A DNA stretch of 64,000 nucleotides from UBA5738 sp964470995 (GTDB taxonomy: Bacteria; Patescibacteriota; Minisyncoccia; Minisyncoccales; UBA5738). How positions within the stretch are numbered: the stretch's first letter is position 1; each line of letters begins with the position of its first letter. The notes below the pieces were generated by a model that saw nothing but the letters and a program-made list of their open reading frames with translations, was not told the origin of the DNA and searched no databases. The position numbers and the translations under genes were made by a program. Of the stretch, positions 34,945 to 42,195 are shown one piece after another. The stretch spans positions 41,289 to 105,288 of the forward strand of contig CAYYEP010000002.1 of the NCBI GenBank assembly GCA_964470995.1, in the 5' to 3' direction.

Positions 34945-35091
34945 TTATTTGGTAAAACTCCGGATTGCTCGCCCGACTATGGCAACCTCAACAGATATCG
35001 CAATTCCCGCAAATATTTGCGCCGCTTTGTATTCTCCTTGGCAAACGCCCGGTTCCAATGAATATTTTTTACCAGTATTTGGACACTTCAA
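34945..35091 (-). CDS. 48-residue Zn-ribbon-like small protein
   Basis: Reads MKCPNTGKKYSLEPGVCQGE and on to AIRSFTK from a TTG at 35091 to a TAA at 34947-34945. It has two Cys in a CPNTGK...C pattern, so only half a classical zinc ribbon, and a hydrophobic centre (AAQIFAGIAISVEVAIVG). It overlaps the last 23 nt of the DUF5752 gene. No ATG or GTG is available, which lowers confidence in the start. Its place inside the glycogen cluster is the only functional hint. Confidence 0.5.
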   Translation of the reverse strand: MKCPNTGKKYSLEPGVCQGEYKAAQIFAGIAISVEVAIVGRAIRSFTK

Positions 35092-35356
35092 GCTTGCTCG
35101 CCACTCTCTTTGCCGCTGTCTTCGGACTTTTCACCTTCCGCAAAGACAATCCCAGCTGCCTGTCGCCGAAAACCCCCTCCACCCAGCTGGCAAAATCATT
35201 CTTTTCCGCGGTCACATGGTAATTCCAAACTTCAGCATCCATTGTATCCAAGGCGTCTTTAAGCTCTTTTAAATTTTTCAGCGTCCGCCCGTTGGATAGC
35301 CAAAAACTTTTTTCCGGCTCGGTATCTTCAATTATCGATGATTTATTTAATTCCAT
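35069..35356 (-). CDS. DUF5752 family protein
   Basis: 95 residues with the family pattern SFWLSNGRTLKNLKELKDAL, VWNYHVTAEKNDFASWVEGV and FGDRQLG. It is a small helical protein, and its place next to GH57 here fits a link to glycogen metabolism. The molecular role is unknown. It starts 26 bp after GH57. Confidence 0.82.
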   Translation of the reverse strand: MELNKSSIIEDTEPEKSFWLSNGRTLKNLKELKDALDTMDAEVWNYHVTAEKNDFASWVEGVFGDRQLGLSLRKVKSPKTAAKRVASKLEVSKYW

Positions 35357-35382
35357 TTTATTCGAAAATGAAGGATAAAGAT

Positions 35383-36609
35383 TTACTCGCCGACCTTTAA
35401 AATTATTTTTTGATTTTCCGATTTTATTTTTTCAAGCCTTATCTTGAGGTCATCGAAAATATTCATAAACGCGATAAATGATTCGTAAGGCGTGTCATAA
35501 GGATTAAAATATTTATGCACATCCCCGTCCGAAAACCACTTCGTACACATATAGTAAAAATGGTCGCTAGTCTGGAGTTTGCGCCAACGATCGATCAGGC
35601 CGTCGTCGGCGGTTTCCTTGATCTCTTTCTCCAGCGAATATATCTTTTCCAGCGCCGCGGCTTGCATTTTGTTTCCCAGCCACGCGCTCAAGTCGCGCTC
35701 CATATCAGCCCAGGAAACCAACCGCCAAAAATCAAGCTCTCCCGCGGGCTCGCAATTCTTCGCCAGCCGCGACGGCGTGGTAAAAGTATTATGCGGGGTT
35801 TCCAATGCCTGCCACACGAACGCTTCAAAAAACTTGAAAATTCCGGTCTCTTCCCACTGGTGTTCGCCAAACGTCTCATAATCCATGAAAAGATTCAATG
35901 TTTGCGCTGCCGAATCAATATTCAAAAGATTAACCCAGCTCACATATTTTTCCGCGGTCAGCGGCCATTCCTTCCAATCGCGGTTGGAAAAACGGAAGCC
36001 GACATCATCGCTCAACCGGTAATTTCTCACTAAAAGCCTTAATGGCAAATCTTTGGCGGTATATAAAAAATTCGGCGATCGCCACCCCAATATTTCATCC
36101 CAGCCCTCTGCCAGCATTCCGGTAAAACCCATCTGATGAACCTCGCGGGCTATATCATTATTATACACCAGCTCGGTATTGCGGAAAAACCGCGGCTCAT
36201 ATCCGAAAAGCCGGCCAAACATCTTATTCTGCTTTTCAACCTGCGACCGGAATTCATTCTTCGAATAAACCGACGCCAGCGAATGATAATAGGTTTCAGA
36301 AACCAATTCGCAACATCCCGTACTCACCAGGTCATTAAAACTTTTCAGCACCTCCGGATAATCCGCCTCCAGCTGCTCCAGCAATATCCCGGTAATACTC
36401 ATACTCACCTTGAATTTACCCTGCGTATTTCGGATCAGCTTCAAAAGCATCCTATTGGTCGGAAGATAACTCTTACGCACAACCTTATCCAAAATCTGTC
36501 GGTTTTTCTCATTGTCAAAATAATCGTTATGCATACCCACGTCAAAAACCGAAAGCTTTTTCAAGCGCCGCGGCTGGTGCGTGTGTAAATATAAGCATAT
36601 TGCCGGCAT
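35383..36609 (-). CDS. GH57 glycoside hydrolase (alpha-amylase/transglycosylase type)
   Basis: 408 residues from ATG 36609. Conserved regions are ICLYLHTHQP (region 1), YYHSLASVYSKNEFRSQVEK, FFRNTELVYNNDIAREVHQM with the nucleophile Glu, GMLAEGWDEILGWRSPN and NLFMDYETFGEHQW with the acid/base Asp. GH57 members are amylases, 4-alpha-glucanotransferases or branching enzymes; the exact reaction cannot be fixed. In this cluster a glycogen-remodelling role is likely. The track frame to 36657 runs into an AT-rich repeat and is rejected. Confidence 0.92.
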   Translation of the reverse strand: MPAICLYLHTHQPRRLKKLSVFDVGMHNDYFDNEKNRQILDKVVRKSYLPTNRMLLKLIRNTQGKFKVSMSITGILLEQLEADYPEVLKSFNDLVSTGCCELVSETYYHSLASVYSKNEFRSQVEKQNKMFGRLFGYEPRFFRNTELVYNNDIAREVHQMGFTGMLAEGWDEILGWRSPNFLYTAKDLPLRLLVRNYRLSDDVGFRFSNRDWKEWPLTAEKYVSWVNLLNIDSAAQTLNLFMDYETFGEHQWEETGIFKFFEAFVWQALETPHNTFTTPSRLAKNCEPAGELDFWRLVSWADMERDLSAWLGNKMQAAALEKIYSLEKEIKETADDGLIDRWRKLQTSDHFYYMCTKWFSDGDVHKYFNPYDTPYESFIAFMNIFDDLKIRLEKIKSENQKIILKVGE

Positions 36610-36611
36610 CG

Positions 36612-36864
36612 TATTTAAATTCCAATTACCAAATTCCAAACTCGAATCAAATTGCAATAACCAAAATTATAATATCCCAAAAAATACATTCTCATCATTT
36701 TTATTTATCTGCCAGAATACCCCGCCGGCTTTGCCGCGGGGATGAATGGCTGCCCGTATCGTAAGCGGAGCGGAAGAAATATCTTTGGTCTCTGCCCCAG
36801 GGCAGTTTATTTATAATTTTGATATTGTTTGTCATTTAATGCTTGGTAATTGGAAATTAACCAA
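36612..36864. repeat. AT-rich palindrome split by a GC-rich repeat
   Basis: Left arm 36612-36698 and right arm 36814-36864: the right arm TTATAATTTTGATATTG ... TTGGTAATTGGAAATTAA matches the reverse complement of the left arm at most positions. The GC-rich repeat occupies the centre. Confidence 0.7.
36701..36813 (+). repeat. GC-rich repeat family 1, copy nested in an AT-rich palindrome
   Basis: TTATTTATCTGCCAGAATAC, the core GCCGGCTTTGCCGCGGGGAT then GAATGGCTGCCCGTA, and the right end CAGTTTATTTATA. Confidence 0.85.
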
Positions 36865-38130
36865 TTAAGCTCTCAATACTTTGTGGTAAACCGTAACACA
36901 TTTTTGCGCCGACCTCTTCCAGCTGAATTTATGCAATTCCGAAGATCCGTTATAATGTAAAGTTTCTCGCAGCTCGGGGTATCTCACCACCGCTATAATC
37001 TTGTTCACGATCTGATCCACATCCCAAAAATCAACTTTCAAACAGTGCGAGATCATCTCTCCCACACCCGACTGGCGCGAAACCAAAATGGGAGTGCCAT
37101 TCGCCAGCGCCTCCAAAGAAGTAATCCCAAACGGTTCGGATACCGACGGCATCACATAAAGATCGGCCATCTGGTATAATCGGTTAAGCTCTTCTCCTCT
37201 CACAAATCCCGCGAATATTACCCTGTCGGCAATCCCCAAAGACGCCGCCTCTTCGATCAGCCATCGCTCCATATCTCCCGAACCGGAGAAAACAAACATC
37301 ACATCTTTATCCATTTTTGAAACTCTCTGCGCCGCCCGCAAAAAATAATCCGGTCCCTTCTGGAAAGTAAGCCTACCCACGAAAAGCACTATTTTTTTCC
37401 CGTTCTTTTTTAATCCCGAAACATTCGCGGCAAATCTCGCTTGGTACTGCGTTCGATTCACCGCATTAGGAACTACTTCAATCTTTTTCGGGTTAACGCC
37501 GTATTTTTCCGTGATCCGCCGCTTCGTATAATCACTTACCGCCACCACAGCGTCCGACTCCTCCATCCCCCGTTTTTCAATGGCGCAAATGTCCTTATTT
37601 AGGCAATTGCCATTAACCCGGTCATACTCCAGCGCGTGCACCTGAAACACCAAAGGCTTGCCGGAAACTTTTTTTGCTTCCAATCCCGCCGGAAGGCTCA
37701 ACCAATCATGTACATGGATAACATCAAAATTTTCGTTCATCGCGATGCCCCGCGCCTCGGAAGCGTAGCGCATCACTTCCCCCACCAAGTCCCGCCTCCA
37801 AACTCCGCGGCCACCGGAAATATATTTATCGGCGCATAGCTCCTGGTCCGAAACATAGCTTTCCGAAGTTAAGTAAGGCGACAATGGCGAATCGACTTCG
37901 ATCATTTCCACGCCGTTTGACCCTTTCACCTTGCGCATCCAAGCCTTTCCGTAAACAAATCTGCATCCATCACACAAATGATCCATTTTTTTAGGCAAAA
38001 CGAAAGTAATTTCGGCCCCCAAAGACGACAAACCGCCCACCAATCCTTCGCAGGCAACCCCCAATCCACCCGAGTTATAAGGCGGAAATTCCCAGCCAAA
38101 CATTAAAATTTTAAGCGGTTCCAGCTTCAT
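36865..38130 (-). CDS. GT4-family glycosyltransferase (glycogen-synthase-like)
   Basis: 421 residues, GT-B fold. The N-terminal region KILMFGWEFPPYNSGGLGVA has the glycine-rich loop typical of starch/glycogen synthases. FDVIHVHDWLSLPAGLEAKK follows. The C-terminal domain has LFVGRLTFQKGPDYFLRAAQ and YVMPSVSEPFGITSLEALAN with the catalytic EX7E. It heads the cluster, so it may start or extend glucan chains alongside the GT3 synthase. Confidence 0.92.
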   Translation of the reverse strand: MKLEPLKILMFGWEFPPYNSGGLGVACEGLVGGLSSLGAEITFVLPKKMDHLCDGCRFVYGKAWMRKVKGSNGVEMIEVDSPLSPYLTSESYVSDQELCADKYISGGRGVWRRDLVGEVMRYASEARGIAMNENFDVIHVHDWLSLPAGLEAKKVSGKPLVFQVHALEYDRVNGNCLNKDICAIEKRGMEESDAVVAVSDYTKRRITEKYGVNPKKIEVVPNAVNRTQYQARFAANVSGLKKNGKKIVLFVGRLTFQKGPDYFLRAAQRVSKMDKDVMFVFSGSGDMERWLIEEAASLGIADRVIFAGFVRGEELNRLYQMADLYVMPSVSEPFGITSLEALANGTPILVSRQSGVGEMISHCLKVDFWDVDQIVNKIIAVVRYPELRETLHYNGSSELHKFSWKRSAQKCVTVYHKVLRA

Positions 38131-38251
38131 TTGTTAGATTTATCGAATAGCGTTCAAACCAAAATTGGGCAACAATACCCCCACAATAATTATACAAAAT
38201 TTTTAGAAACAATAACACAGCGCAAACAGATTTTTTTAATATTTAATTCAT

Positions 38252-38280
38252 AAAAAACCGGTGCGATAATCGCCCCGGCA
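38252..38280 (-). terminator. Terminator after the 42-aa membrane peptide
   Basis: GCCGGGGCGAT/ATCGCACCGG followed by TTTTTT on the minus strand, 11 bp past the stop. Confidence 0.75.
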
Positions 38281-38291
38281 CCCGCTCCCTT

Positions 38292-38420
38292 CTAATTATA
38301 CGCTAAAATTACTACTATACCGATCAACGCCCCTGCCAAGATCGCATACCTTAACGGACTAAAATAATGCTTATTCATCTTAGTCCACCACTTCCAAGTC
38401 CAAATACCTGTTTTTGGCAT
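38292..38420 (-). CDS. 42-residue single-pass membrane protein
   Basis: ATG at 38420 to TAG at 38294-38292. MPKTGIWTWKWWTKMNKHYF is followed by a membrane segment (LRYAILAGALIGIVVILAYN). The cytoplasmic part is rich in Trp and Lys. AGGGGTG about 8 nt upstream gives a good ribosome-binding site and a terminator follows, so this is probably a real gene. It lies in a 357-bp gap with nothing else. Confidence 0.65.
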   Translation of the reverse strand: MPKTGIWTWKWWTKMNKHYFSPLRYAILAGALIGIVVILAYN

Positions 38421-38488
38421 TTAAAACACCCCTATCATCCCAAATAATAATACGATCCAGTAAAAAACATTACCATTCCATTTGACGC

Positions 38489-38863
38489 TTATATATTGAA
38501 ACTATCCGCGAATTTGCCGATAAACGGCAAAAATCTTTGCTCCCCCTTATAAGCTCCATATATTCCGATCACCGTCAGCGCAAACATAACCAGTATCAGC
38601 CAAGGCTGGATTATTGATCCCACTAAAGGCACTGCCGCCATAAATCCGGCCGCAAACCAAGCCACGAATAAAACCATTCCCTGTTTCACGTGGAATCTCA
38701 CGAATGGATCGTTTTTATCCTCGGTCAACAGCGGGATAAAAAACACAATATAGGCCACAATCGCCATTCCCGTGTTTTTTCCTTTTGGCAGTTCGACCCT
38801 TTTGGGTTCGTTTTTCTTGGCCGCCGCCGCCAGACTCATTTCCTGCTCCAATTTTTGATCCAT
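38489..38863 (-). CDS. DUF4870/Tic20-like small membrane protein
   Basis: 124 residues. Three to four hydrophobic segments follow MAIVAYIVFFIPLLTEDKND and FVRFHVKQGMVLFVAWFAAG, a pattern of the DUF4870/Tic20-like family. The function is unknown. Confidence 0.8.
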   Translation of the reverse strand: MDQKLEQEMSLAAAAKKNEPKRVELPKGKNTGMAIVAYIVFFIPLLTEDKNDPFVRFHVKQGMVLFVAWFAAGFMAAVPLVGSIIQPWLILVMFALTVIGIYGAYKGEQRFLPFIGKFADSFNI

Positions 38864-38999
38864 TTTTTAATCAAAAAATTTACCGGCCAATAATCGAATC
38901 AAATCTCCCCATGTCTTTCCCGAAACTCGATCAACTAATTTTTCCGGTTGGCTTATTTAAATAATACAACAAGCCCGTCTTTAATCAAAACACAAAAAA

Positions 39000-39347
39000 T
39001 CATATTTTAGTCGGAACGGAAAACAGCATAAATTTTGACGAATACATCCGGCTAAGGGAAATATAATCTGCTCCGTTCTTCTTAAAAAAATACCCCGCTC
39101 CCATTTGTTCGGAGAAAATAAATCCCTGTCTTTCCATCTCCTCAATAAAACGATCAGACCCGGCCGCCAAATAAGTCTCGTTGTCAATACGCACCGTATT
39201 TTTGTTTAAAATCGCTTCCGGTAAAGCCCGCACAATTGCAAAATGATTCTCATCCTGCCCCAACGCCCGCCCGAAAACCACCACGTAAATCAAAATCGGC
39301 GCAAAGAATATGCCAGCAAGCAACATTAACATCCTTTCTGTTTTCAT
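39000..39347 (-). CDS. Membrane-anchored hypothetical protein
   Basis: 115 residues: one membrane segment (LMLLAGIFFAPILIYVVVFG) and a short exposed domain (VRIDNETYLAAGSDRFIEEM, MGAGYFFKKNGADYISLSRM). No family is recognised. Confidence 0.6.
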   Translation of the reverse strand: MKTERMLMLLAGIFFAPILIYVVVFGRALGQDENHFAIVRALPEAILNKNTVRIDNETYLAAGSDRFIEEMERQGFIFSEQMGAGYFFKKNGADYISLSRMYSSKFMLFSVPTKI

Positions 39348-39433
39348 TATTATGATTTTAACAAAAAAAACGGCTTTTTGACTAATACCAAAAAACAGGC
39401 CTTCTTGGCCATGTTCACGCTATGCTAAAAATG

Positions 39434-39520
39434 CGGAGGGGGCGAGATTCGAACTCGCGATACCTTGCGGTATATGCGCTTTCCAAGCGCACGCACTCGA
39501 CCGGGCTATGCGACCCCTCC
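39434..39520 (-). tRNA. tRNA-Ser (GGA anticodon)
   Basis: 87 nt with a GGAGGGG/CCCCTCC acceptor stem, a long variable arm (ATACCGCAAGGTAT) and anticodon loop CTTGGAAAG giving GGA (reads UCC/UCU). The T arm is GCGAGTTCGAATCTCGC. The 3' CCA is not encoded. Confidence 0.95.
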
Positions 39521-39634
39521 ACTTAACAAAAACTTTGATTTATTCACTTTATTAATCTAGCTTATTTAAAAACCGATTTCAAGCCAAACGCCTTATTAAA
39601 AAATAATTCCCAAAAAGGAATTAATTAGTCGGCA

Positions 39635-39748
39635 TTACAAACGGCCGAGAGTATGCCAACTGTTGTCAATCATCGTGCCTATCGGTTCTTCGGAATATCT
39701 TTCAAATTTCTTCGGCGATTTGCCGCCAGCAATAATTAATCGTACCAA
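39635..39748 (-). CDS. Possible 37-residue peptide downstream of htpX
   Basis: A TTG-started frame reads MVRLIIAGGKSPKKFERYSE, ending SWHTLGRL. Composition is protein-like, but there is no clear ribosome-binding site and no recognised family. It lies 10 bp past htpX in a 240-bp gap. Confidence 0.25.
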   Translation of the reverse strand: MVRLIIAGGKSPKKFERYSEEPIGTMIDNSWHTLGRL

Positions 39749-39758
39749 TCAATATTAA

Positions 39759-40667
39759 TCACGCCGCCATATCCGTCAATGCTTTAATTCTGTCTTCAAT
39801 TGGCGGATGGGTCGAAAATAATTTGGTAAACCAGCTTTTCAACTGTTGGCCTCGGAAAGGGCTGGCAATATACAAATGCGCGGTGGAATCTTTGGCGGTC
39901 GATAATAGATTCGGATCCGCCGATATCTTGCGCAACGCGCTCGCTAATCCCTCCGGATGGCGCGTCAGCAATACCGCCGACGCATCCGCCAAAAATTCCC
40001 GCTTGCGCGAAATCGCCAACTGGATCAGTGTCGCAGCCAGCGGTGCCAGAATCGCCGCCAAAATACCAAAAGCCAACAATATCAGCCCCATTTGCCCCCG
40101 ATCGCGATCGTCATTATTCCGGCCGCCGCCCCAAAAACTTAGCCGCAAAAACAAATCCGAAATTATCGCCACTACCCCCACCAGAATCACCACGATCGTC
40201 TGCAACAACATATCTTTATTGCCGATATGCGATAATTCGTGGGCAATCACCCCCTCCAGCTCGACCTTATCCAGCCGCGCCAGCAATCCCCGGGTAACCG
40301 CTACCACTGCGTGGTTTTTATCCCGGCCGGTCGCGAATGCATTGGGCTGGGACTCGTTAATTATATAAATTTTGGGCAAAGGCAAACCGGCAGTAATCGC
40401 CAAATTTTCCACCAGCCGGTAAAGTTCGGGGTGGTCTTTTTTTTCAATCGGTTGTGCTCCGGCCATGGCCAGCACGATCGAATCCGAAAACCAATATGAA
40501 AAAACACTTTGAAAAACCGCAAGCGCCACCGCGATATACAAGAAACTCTGATCCCCCAGCGCCGCGGCCAGAAGCCACCCCAAACCGATGATAAAAACAA
40601 AAAATCCCGTCAACAAAAACCAAGTTTTACGCACATTTTCCGCCGCATGGGTATAAATAGTCGCCAT
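39759..40667 (-). CDS. htpX: Protease HtpX
   Basis: Membrane zinc protease of the M48B family for membrane-protein quality control. The 302 residues have paired N-terminal membrane segments (WFLLTGFFVFIIGLGWLLAA), the HExxH motif in GVIAHELSHIGNKDMLLQTI, a second pair of membrane segments and the third ligand region ISRKREFLADASAVLLTRHP. PIEDRIKALTDMA near the end is typical. The lemA gene lies directly upstream, the common HtpX-LemA pairing. Confidence 0.95.
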   Translation of the reverse strand: MATIYTHAAENVRKTWFLLTGFFVFIIGLGWLLAAALGDQSFLYIAVALAVFQSVFSYWFSDSIVLAMAGAQPIEKKDHPELYRLVENLAITAGLPLPKIYIINESQPNAFATGRDKNHAVVAVTRGLLARLDKVELEGVIAHELSHIGNKDMLLQTIVVILVGVVAIISDLFLRLSFWGGGRNNDDRDRGQMGLILLAFGILAAILAPLAATLIQLAISRKREFLADASAVLLTRHPEGLASALRKISADPNLLSTAKDSTAHLYIASPFRGQQLKSWFTKLFSTHPPIEDRIKALTDMAA

Positions 40668-40675
40668 AGATGCTG

Positions 40676-40735
40676 GTTTATAAATCTCGTTTCGTGATTT
40701 ATGAATTTAAACCATAAATCTTAAATCACGATTCA
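40676..40735. repeat. AT-rich GATTTAT-type palindrome between lemA and htpX
   Basis: AATCTCGTTTCGTGATTTATG on the left and CATAAATCTTAAATCACGATT on the right, around AATTTAAAC. Units of about 7 bp. Confidence 0.6.
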
Positions 40736-40792
40736 ATACCAAATTGCACCGCGCAAGGCAGTGCAACTTAACTCAAAACATCAAAAAATGAA

Positions 40793-41362
40793 CTACTTTT
40801 GCGCGAAACTCACCTTGGGCGCTTGCCGCTCGGCCTCGTCCGCAACTTCAAACAGCGCCATCGGCTTAAATCCAAAAATATTAGCCACAATATTGGACGG
40901 AAAGCTTTCGATCTTGATCAGCAAATCGCGCACATTACCGTTATAAAACCTCCTTGCCGCCTGAATTTTATCCTCGGTATCGGTCAATTCACGCTGAAGC
41001 TCGACAAAATTCGCCGAAGCTTTCAAGTCCGGATAACTTTCCGCCACCGCAAACAAACTTTTTAGCGTTTGCGACAGCGCGTTTTCTTTGGCAATCTTTT
41101 CTTCCGGGGTTTGAGCGCCCATCGCCGCCGCGCGCGCTTCGGTTACTTTCTGAAACACCCCGGATTCATGCGCCGCGTAACCCTTCACCGTTTCCATCAG
41201 GTTGGGAATCAGATCATACCGGCGCTTCAACTGTACGTCAATATCCGCCCACGCCTCTTTGGCGCGGTTCTTCAGAGCCACCAGACCATTATAAATATTG
41301 ACCAGCACAACAGTAAAGATTACCACTATCGCAATGATCGAAATTGTGAATATATCAAACAT
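40793..41362 (-). CDS. lemA: LemA family protein
   Basis: 189 residues with one N-terminal membrane segment (ISIIAIVVIFTVVLVNIYNG) and the LemA core: KRRYDLIPNLMETVKGYAAH, YPDLKASANFVELQRELTDT and IQAARRFYNGNVRDLLIKIE. Its role is unclear; it often travels with HtpX, as here. Confidence 0.94.
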   Translation of the reverse strand: MFDIFTISIIAIVVIFTVVLVNIYNGLVALKNRAKEAWADIDVQLKRRYDLIPNLMETVKGYAAHESGVFQKVTEARAAAMGAQTPEEKIAKENALSQTLKSLFAVAESYPDLKASANFVELQRELTDTEDKIQAARRFYNGNVRDLLIKIESFPSNIVANIFGFKPMALFEVADEAERQAPKVSFAQK

Positions 41363-41420
41363 TTTTTTAAGTAGTTTATGGTTAATTACATTCTAAGCAA
41401 AAAACGGAAAAAATCAAGCA

Positions 41421-41570
41421 ATAAAATACCCCGGGCAAAGCCCCGGGGTATTTCTTTCGCTTCGCTTACGCTGCGCGTTAGGAAAAGTAAGTTTTTAGCC
41501 GCCGCGACGCTGAGGGCAGCCATTCATCCCCGCGGCAAAGCCGGCGGGGTATTCTGGCAGATAGATAAAA
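41421..41570 (-). repeat. GC-rich repeat family 1, full copy
   Basis: Minus-strand reading: TTTATCTATCTGCCAGAATA, the core GCCGGCTTTGCCGCGGGGAT, CGGCGGCTAAAAACTTAC, AGCGAAGCGAAAGAAATACC and a terminal CCCCGGGGCTTTGCCCGGGG hairpin. It fills the gap before lemA. Confidence 0.85.
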
Positions 41571-41576
41571 TGAGTT

Positions 41577-41972
41577 TCAGCGCAATTTGTCAAGCCCAAT
41601 GCCAATTCCCAACGGCCGGTCAGGAATATCATGCCTTGAAGTCTTTGGCAAAAATAATTTTCCCGCAAGCCCCGCCGCGATCACTTCCTTTTTGGTCAGT
41701 ACTTCTCCTTTTCTCCAACAGTCGACTTTTATCTTATCGCTTGTATAATCCACAAGGCAAACCGGACAAAATTTTGCTCCAAGCCGCTTAAGCGCGTTAA
41801 ACCGGTGATGGCCGTCAAGAATGACCAAAGTGTTTTTATCTGCAATTATCGGATTCTTGACGCAGCCATCTTTTTTAATTTCGGCTAACAGGCGTTCCAA
41901 ATGGCACTCGATCACCATCTCGTGTTGTTTCAAAAGATTTATATTGATATTTTTAATTTCGTATTCAGCCAT
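41577..41972 (-). CDS. ParB/Srx-fold protein, SerK/SbnI-like
   Basis: 131 residues with the ParB-like core NTLVILDGHHRFNALKRLGA and a following strand VCLVDY. The C-terminal LPKTSRHDIPDRPLG resembles the KTTRH-type end of archaeal serine kinase SerK and SbnI, so phosphorylation of free serine is one option (inference). It lacks the DNA-binding part of true ParB. A terminator hairpin ends 13 nt before its start. Confidence 0.75.
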   Translation of the reverse strand: MAEYEIKNININLLKQHEMVIECHLERLLAEIKKDGCVKNPIIADKNTLVILDGHHRFNALKRLGAKFCPVCLVDYTSDKIKVDCWRKGEVLTKKEVIAAGLAGKLFLPKTSRHDIPDRPLGIGIGLDKLR

Positions 41973-41984
41973 ATGAAATTAAAA

Positions 41985-42004
41985 ACCCCTTTAGGAAAGG
42001 GGCG
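41985..42004 (-). terminator. Hairpin just upstream of the ParB/Srx-fold gene
   Basis: CCCCTTTCCTAAAGGGG followed by TTTTTAATTT on the minus strand. It is either a second groEL terminator or an attenuator of the next gene. Confidence 0.65.
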
Positions 42005-42130
42005 GGAATTATTCTTTAAATAAAACTCAGCCGCTTTTCCTCAAAGAGATAATTTGCCGGCAACAAATTTGTTTAAAACTCATTCCAGCCATATTTTTAA
42101 TCTATTCCAAAACGCACAAGCTGTCAAAAC

Positions 42131-42153
42131 CAAAAACCCCTTCCGGGGCTTTG
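42131..42153 (-). terminator. groEL terminator
   Basis: AGCCCCGGAAGGGGTTTTTG on the minus strand, 43 bp past the groEL stop. Confidence 0.75.
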
Positions 42154-42195
42154 GCTTCCAATCCTTCTGGATTGAAAAAATTAAACCTCTTATTT

